From Paenibacillus typhae (GTDB lineage Bacteria > Bacillota > Bacilli > Paenibacillales > Paenibacillaceae): DNA of 36,342 bases. This document shows positions 32,231 to 36,342 of the stretch, piece after piece; positions within the stretch are counted from its first letter, which is position 1; every line of letters begins with the position of its first letter. The translations under genes and the position numbers were made by a program. The notes beneath the pieces were generated by a model. That model had not been told where the DNA came from. It saw nothing but the letters and a program-made list of their open reading frames with translations, and did no database searches. The DNA lies in contig NZ_FNDX01000059.1 of the NCBI RefSeq assembly GCF_900099765.1, forward strand, positions 1-36,342, in the 5' to 3' direction.

Positions 32231-32277
32231 AAAAAGGATGCTCCCGTTGCCTCTGTGGCGCGGAGCATCCTTTTTTG
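32231..32277 (+). terminator. Terminator of the lysine permease gene
   Basis: AAAAAGGATGCTCC (32231-32244) and GGAGCATCCTTTTT (32262-32275) pair perfectly over 14 bases, ending in a T run. Confidence 0.9.
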
Positions 32278-32443
32278 TTGATCATTCCATTTACATTCCT
32301 TTCTATGCTTCCCGGTTGTACTCCCTCTGACAGAATGTCCAGCCGGTCTGCAGATGTCATGATTCAGAAAAAATTTTCTTAAAATTGTTACGAATATTTC
32401 TTGCGTTGTTCATGTACCAGGCGGTAGACTATGGTAAAAATAA

Positions 32444-32468
32444 GCATAGGCTTCCATCAGTCCTATGC
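32444..32468 (+). promoter_or_regulatory. Small hairpin in the lipA leader
   Basis: GCATAGG (32444-32450) pairs perfectly with CCTATGC (32462-32468). It lies in the 332-base gap between the permease and lipA, about 60 bases before the lipA ATG and near a weak promoter (TTGTTC, 18 bases, TATGGT). A leader regulatory role is a guess. Nothing else was recognised in the gap. Confidence 0.3.
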
Positions 32469-32528
32469 CCGATTTCACAGCATGGCAAGCAGAAGTTATT
32501 CATTACATTTGAATATGGGAGGCTGACA

Positions 32529-33434
32529 ATGCAGAAGGCAAGAGAACGTAAACCCGATTGGCTTAAAATATCGCTGAATACGGGGGACGGTTATAAAGAG
32601 ATTAACTCGATGATGCGCGGCCGCAAGCTTCACACGGTCTGTGAAGAGGCAAAATGTCCGAACATTTATGAATGCTGGAGTCAGCGGACAGCGACTTTCA
32701 TGATTCTGGGGAATATTTGCACACGCGCCTGCCGGTTCTGCGCCGTTACCTCGGGTTTACCGACGGAACTTGATCTCGAGGAGCCGCGGCATGTGGCACA
32801 GTCGGTCAAGGAGATGGGGCTTAAGCATGTCGTTATTACTTCCGTTGCCCGGGATGATCTGAACGATCACGGAGCTTCGATGTTCGCTGCGACGATTACA
32901 GCGGTGCGTGAGAGCAATCCACTGACGGACATCGAGGTACTGATCCCGGATTTAGGCGGGGAAGTGAATCGGCTTGCTCTCGTACTGGCGGCGAAGCCGG
33001 ATGTTTTGAACCATAATCTAGAAACTGTAAGCCGGCTGTCGGACAAAGTGCGGGCGAAGGCGAAGTACCAGCGATCTCTTTCTGTGCTGCGCCTTGCGAA
33101 AGAGCTGCGTCCGGAGCAGACGACGAAATCCGGCATGATGGTCGGGCTGGGTGAGACGAAGGAAGAAATCATCGAAGCGATGAAGGATTTGAGAGCTGCA
33201 GGCTGTGACATTCTGACGATCGGTCAGTACTTGCAGCCTACATTCAAGCATATTGGGGTCGACCGCTATTATGAACCGTCAGAATTCGCTGAGCTGAAGC
33301 GGGAGGGACTGGCGCTGGGCTTTGCACATGTCGAGGCGGGTCCGCTTGTCCGCAGCTCCTATCATGCCCGGGAGCAAACGGAGAGCGCGAAATCGGCTGC
33401 TGCGGGCACGGAAGCCGCTGTGCTTGAGAACTGA
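32529..33434 (+). CDS. lipA: Lipoyl synthase LipA (radical SAM)
   Basis: The 301-residue protein has both iron-sulfur motifs of lipoyl synthase. The auxiliary cluster uses Cys38, Cys43, Cys49 (CEEAKCPNIYEC) and the radical SAM cluster uses Cys64, Cys68, Cys71 (CTRACRFC). The terminal RSSYHA supplies the conserved Ser ligand of the auxiliary cluster. It inserts two sulfurs into octanoyl chains on lipoyl domains. The start at 32529 is fixed by GGGAGG seven bases upstream; a longer frame upstream has no ribosome site. It is followed by lipM after 62 bases, so octanoyl transfer and sulfur insertion are likely co-transcribed. Confidence 0.97.
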   Translation: MQKARERKPDWLKISLNTGDGYKEINSMMRGRKLHTVCEEAKCPNIYECWSQRTATFMILGNICTRACRFCAVTSGLPTELDLEEPRHVAQSVKEMGLKHVVITSVARDDLNDHGASMFAATITAVRESNPLTDIEVLIPDLGGEVNRLALVLAAKPDVLNHNLETVSRLSDKVRAKAKYQRSLSVLRLAKELRPEQTTKSGMMVGLGETKEEIIEAMKDLRAAGCDILTIGQYLQPTFKHIGVDRYYEPSEFAELKREGLALGFAHVEAGPLVRSSYHAREQTESAKSAAAGTEAAVLEN

Positions 33435-33496
33435 GCAGGGGTTCCGGTCTAGAGATAGCTGGCGTTATTTAAGTTCTGACGAAGGGAGTATAGGCG

Positions 33497-34363
33497 ATGT
33501 GGAGGTTTGTACATACAGGAAACCGGACGCCTGCGGAAAACATGGCGATCGACGAAGCGATGCTCACCGCACACGAGCGGGGTCTCGTGCCACCCACGGT
33601 GAGATTCTATGGATGGAATCCAGCGACATTGTCCATCGGCTGCTTCCAGCATGCAGCCAAGGAAGTGGACTTCACTGCGCTTCGAGAGTACGGCCTGGGG
33701 TTTGTGCGGCGGTCGACCGGCGGCCGGGCCGTGCTTCATGATCAAGAGCTCACTTACAGCATCATCGTATCGGAGAATTATCCCGGTATTCCGGCAAGTG
33801 TAGTGGAGGCATACCGCGTGCTAAGCATGGGGTTGCTGCTCGGTTTCCGGAAGCTGGGTCTGGATGCACATATGACGGGCTTGGAATCTTTAGAGACACC
33901 AACCTTGGCAGATTGGCAAGCAGATAATTCCCGGCGTGGAAACAAGCCCATGTCGGCGGCTTGCTTCGATGCGCCGTCCAAGTACGAACTTGTAGTCGAA
34001 GGCAGAAAAATCGCGGGAAGCGCTCAGATGCGTTCCAAGGGAGTCATTCTGCAGCACGGCTCCGTTCTTCTTGAACTGGACTCGGATCTTCTCTTCAATG
34101 TCTTGAGCTTCAACGATTCAGAGGACAAACAGCGGATGAAGAAGATTTTCGGACGCAAAGCGGTTGATATTAATTCGTGTCTGCGGCGGAAAGGGGATCC
34201 TCCGGTGACGATTCGTGATTTGGAGGAAGCCTTCCATCAAGGTTTCGCAGAAAATTTGGGTACGGAGCTCATCCCCGGGACATTGACTGACTTCGAGATT
34301 GAACTGGCCAACCAGCTTGCTGAGGAGAAGTATGGTGCCGACAGCTGGAATCTGAAGAAATAA
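33497..34363 (+). CDS. lipM: Octanoyltransferase LipM
   Basis: The 288-residue protein is of the biotin/lipoate protein ligase fold. RRSTGGRAVLHDQELTYSII is the lipoyl-binding block. SAACFDAPSKYELVVEGRK includes the catalytic Cys156, as in B. subtilis LipM (Cys150), followed by Lys171 in KIAGSAQ. LipM moves octanoate from acyl carrier protein to GcvH; LipL, absent here, then moves it to other enzymes. The Cys-Phe pattern separates it from lipoate-activating ligase LplA. AAGGGAG precedes the ATG. It ends near the convergent transglutaminase gene. Confidence 0.93.
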   Translation: MWRFVHTGNRTPAENMAIDEAMLTAHERGLVPPTVRFYGWNPATLSIGCFQHAAKEVDFTALREYGLGFVRRSTGGRAVLHDQELTYSIIVSENYPGIPASVVEAYRVLSMGLLLGFRKLGLDAHMTGLESLETPTLADWQADNSRRGNKPMSAACFDAPSKYELVVEGRKIAGSAQMRSKGVILQHGSVLLELDSDLLFNVLSFNDSEDKQRMKKIFGRKAVDINSCLRRKGDPPVTIRDLEEAFHQGFAENLGTELIPGTLTDFEIELANQLAEEKYGADSWNLKK

Positions 34364-34437
34364 AGGGTAATCACACAACTGATTGCTGCGTTCATTCCGC
34401 ATCAGGACAGCAACCCATGGGAGGTGCCCATCCGCTG

Positions 34438-35577
34438 TTATTTCCAGGTAACATAGACCTTGAGATCACCGGTATTCTCAAAAGCAGAGCTGGTGTACGC
34501 AAGCTGGTCCAGCCCCAGCGTGTACAATGTCTGCAGATCATTTTTGAGCAGTTTCTCGCTTCCCCGGTAACGGAACAGCAGCGATTGCTTGCCGGAGGCG
34601 ATGGCAGATTTTGCCAGCTCCTTCAGCTCTGCAGCAGAGCTCACAACCTCTTTTTCCTCATACAGCCTGTAATTCAACTGCTCCTGCAGCTGCTCGAATA
34701 CGGACACGCCCGTTCCTCCGCGGCTGGCCAGCTCGGACAAGGTCTGGGCATAGCTGACTGATGCAGCCGGATAGGATTTGGTCCAGGAGTGGTCACGGCG
34801 CATCTGCGAGTCCGTTCTCATGTAATATGCCGTGCTGACTCCCCCCTCGATGTTCGGCTCCGGATCATCCCATGTAGTATCCAGATGATACCAGAGCCCG
34901 TTCAGCTGAACCAGATTCCAGGCATGGGATTGTCTTGCACCTCCCGCCGGCTTGGCAGTGCCTTCGACGATTTTATTCGGGATCCCTGCGCCGAGCAGCA
35001 GCTTATAGGTGAGCAGGGAATAGCCCTGGCATACAGCGCTGCCTGTCGTCAGCCCTTCATAAGCAGTGTATTTAGTATACGAATTATCGTACTTCAGGTT
35101 CAGCACCACCCAGTCATGAATAGCCTTAATTTTCTGGTGGTTGTTCATGCCCGGCTTGATGATTTTCTGGAGAATGGCTTTTACCTGTTGATTTACATAG
35201 GCGGTCTGCTGCAGCGTCTCCCGGTATTTCACCTGTACTGTCACATTAGCAGACTGGCCGTTTTGTTTATATGAAAAGGCATAGCTGTCAACGATGTAAT
35301 ACAAATAAATATCACTGGCCATCGCCTGGTCAATTGCACTCTGTACCTGTGCCTTCAGCTTGTTTGTCTTTCCCGTATACTTAAAGGTGATCGTCTCCCG
35401 GCGGTTGCCCATTGCCCCGGTCAGCTTCTGCGTCATCTCGCTTACCGATTGAAGCGAAGCGGATGCAGCAGCCGCATGGACCTGTCCCCAGCCGTAGTAA
35501 GCCGCCGGCGGCAAAGCTGCAGACAGCAGCATCCCCCCGAGTAACGCCTTCATCAGCGACCTATGTTTCTTTCGCAT
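34438..35577 (-). CDS. Secreted transglutaminase-like protein
   Basis: The 379-residue protein has a signal peptide (MRKKHRSLMK, then a hydrophobic core, cleavage near VHAAAASAS, about residue 35). A transglutaminase-like (Cys-His-Asp) domain lies at about 140-250, with Cys183 (GSAVCQGYSLL), His218 (SHAWNLVQ) and Asp233 (HLDTTWDDPE). Such domains in Bacillota act outside the cell as protein-cleaving or crosslinking enzymes; activity here is unproven. About 140 unassigned residues follow. The ATG at 35577 is preferred because GGGGG lies five bases upstream; a TTG ten codons earlier is weaker. It is convergent with lipM. Confidence 0.9.
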   Translation of the reverse strand: MRKKHRSLMKALLGGMLLSAALPPAAYYGWGQVHAAAASASLQSVSEMTQKLTGAMGNRRETITFKYTGKTNKLKAQVQSAIDQAMASDIYLYYIVDSYAFSYKQNGQSANVTVQVKYRETLQQTAYVNQQVKAILQKIIKPGMNNHQKIKAIHDWVVLNLKYDNSYTKYTAYEGLTTGSAVCQGYSLLTYKLLLGAGIPNKIVEGTAKPAGGARQSHAWNLVQLNGLWYHLDTTWDDPEPNIEGGVSTAYYMRTDSQMRRDHSWTKSYPAASVSYAQTLSELASRGGTGVSVFEQLQEQLNYRLYEEKEVVSSAAELKELAKSAIASGKQSLLFRYRGSEKLLKNDLQTLYTLGLDQLAYTSSAFENTGDLKVYVTWK

Positions 35578-35991
35578 GTTTTCCCCCTTGCCTCCTGCAA
35601 CCCTCAAATTGCTGTCGCTTAACTGTAAAGTATAGTTTGTACTTCTACTCTATAGTAGATGCCGGAAATATCCTTCGTACAACTGGAATCTTAGTGATCT
35701 CCATTTTTTGACCTGCTATGCTATACCCTGCAGTATCATTTCCATATTATCTCAAATTAAAAATATATACTATTATTATCGGCCTGGAACGCCAGGGAAA
35801 TAAGGTTTTACGATGGAATCTCGCCCTGCTGCAAGATGAATTTGGACACTGCTATAATAAACAGGAAATTCTTGAGTTCGATGCCCGGGCCGGCGGACGG
35901 TGCACATTTATTTTACCCGCGAATTCTCCGCTACTCTTGCCGTCTGCTTTATCCTTTCCGGCAAAAAAACTGCTCCCGCGCAGCATCAATG

Positions 35992-36342
35992 TGGTATTAT
36001 CCCCTTCAAGTAGACACTCGTAAAAAACCTCATGTGTTAACATGAGGAAATGAGTGAACTTGGAGGGGATTTTTGTATGGCCAAAAAGGGACAAGTATTT
36101 CAATCGTACACAGAGGAATTCAAGACAGAGGCTATTCAAGCCTATTTTACAGGAGGTGAGAGCTACAAGATTGTCTCCGACAGGTTGGGGATTGCGAACT
36201 GTACCCAGCTTAAAGTATGGGTAAAGAAATATCGGAATGGAGAGCCATTCGATACACGAAAAGGGGCAACCAGCCCTTTAAAAGGACGTCCACGTTCTAC
36301 ATTTTCCAGTATAGAAGAAGAACGAGATTACTTAAAGGCACA
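35992..36342 (+). mobile_element. IS3-type insertion sequence, left end (partial)
   Basis: The proposed left terminus TGGTATTATCCCCTT (35992-36006) matches the complement of the right terminus at 310-324 at 10 of 15 positions. Between it and the OrfA ATG is a 7-base hairpin (CCTCATG, 36028-36034, with CATGAGG, 36041-36047). The element runs off the window. The 414 bases 35578-35991 before it hold no recognised gene, only AT-rich sequence with a possible transglutaminase promoter (-10 TATACT, minus strand). Confidence 0.55.
36077..36342 (+). CDS. IS3-family transposase OrfA, N-terminal part (cut by window edge)
   Basis: The 88 visible codons start MAKKGQVFQSYTEEFKTEAI, the beginning of the HTH_Tnp_1 domain. 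A helix-turn-helix (SYKIVSDRLGIANCTQLKVW) follows, then the VKKYRNGEPF block seen in OrfA of IS3/IS150 types. OrfA binds the element ends and is usually joined to OrfB by a programmed -1 frameshift. GGAGGGG lies eight bases before the ATG. The frame is still open at the window edge. The OrfB end at 1-285 is of matching type. Confidence 0.92.
   Translation, partial: MAKKGQVFQSYTEEFKTEAIQAYFTGGESYKIVSDRLGIANCTQLKVWVKKYRNGEPFDTRKGATSPLKGRPRSTFSSIEEERDYLKA

Noticed and set aside
35718..36023. 101-codon frame before the right IS
   Set aside because: No ribosome site and no recognisable domain, and it runs into the IS terminus.

Overview
The window looks like a chromosomal segment of a spore-forming, low-to-mid GC Gram-positive bacterium, most probably Paenibacillus or a close relative. 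The reasons are a complete sigB partner-switching operon, the sporulation-associated protein YyaC, Bacillota-type families (DUF1128, DUF6483, DUF5665, DUF948, YtxH, CvfC, LipM), strong AGGAGG-type ribosome binding sites, and a lysine riboswitch. The genus is inferred from gene content, not proven. No rRNA, tRNA or CRISPR array was seen.

Layout. 1-685: 3' end of an IS3-type element, then a 400-base gene-free stretch with two interleaved long inverted repeats. 686-5124 (minus): O-antigen-ligase-like membrane protein, SAM methyltransferase, DUF6483 protein. 5269-7246 (plus): ArsR-type regulator and MFS exporter behind a consensus sigma-A promoter and a palindromic operator candidate. 7265-9906: alpha/beta hydrolase, YyaC, DUF1128 protein, pirin. 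10275-11291 (plus): YtxH and DUF5665 small membrane proteins. 11377-20530 (minus): the centrepiece, a seven-gene general-stress signalling operon. 20754-22655: stress-type protein, a secreted unknown, and the divergent DUF948/DUF1328 membrane proteins. 22941-25793: small secreted protein, SH3-NlpC/P60 cell-wall hydrolase, cation efflux protein. 25932-28970: small basic protein, ABC-F ATPase, MBL-fold hydrolase. 29131-32196: CvfC-like HEAT protein, then a lysine riboswitch and its permease. 32529-34363: lipA-lipM lipoate pair. 34438-35577: secreted transglutaminase-like protein. 35992-36342: 5' end of an IS3-type element, probably the same element type as at the left edge.

How the genes work together. 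The 11377-20530 operon runs receiver-PP2C phosphatase (RsbY-like), large membrane hybrid kinase with three receivers (RsbK-like), CheR-type methyltransferase (RsbM-like), a second soluble receiver-kinase-receiver protein, then rsbV, rsbW, sigB. This matches the logic of the Bacillus cereus RsbK/RsbM/RsbY route to sigma-B rather than the RsbRST stressosome, with an extra kinase inserted. A sigma-B-like promoter (GTTTCA, 14 bases, GGGTTA) lies directly before rsbV. Very similar spaced motifs (GTTTC[A/G], 14 bases, G-rich/TAW -10) occur before the stress protein, DUF948, DUF1328, YtxH and alpha/beta hydrolase genes and, more weakly, before the MBL hydrolase. This suggests a local sigma-B regulon clustered around its own regulator. 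It is the most interesting hypothesis in the window.
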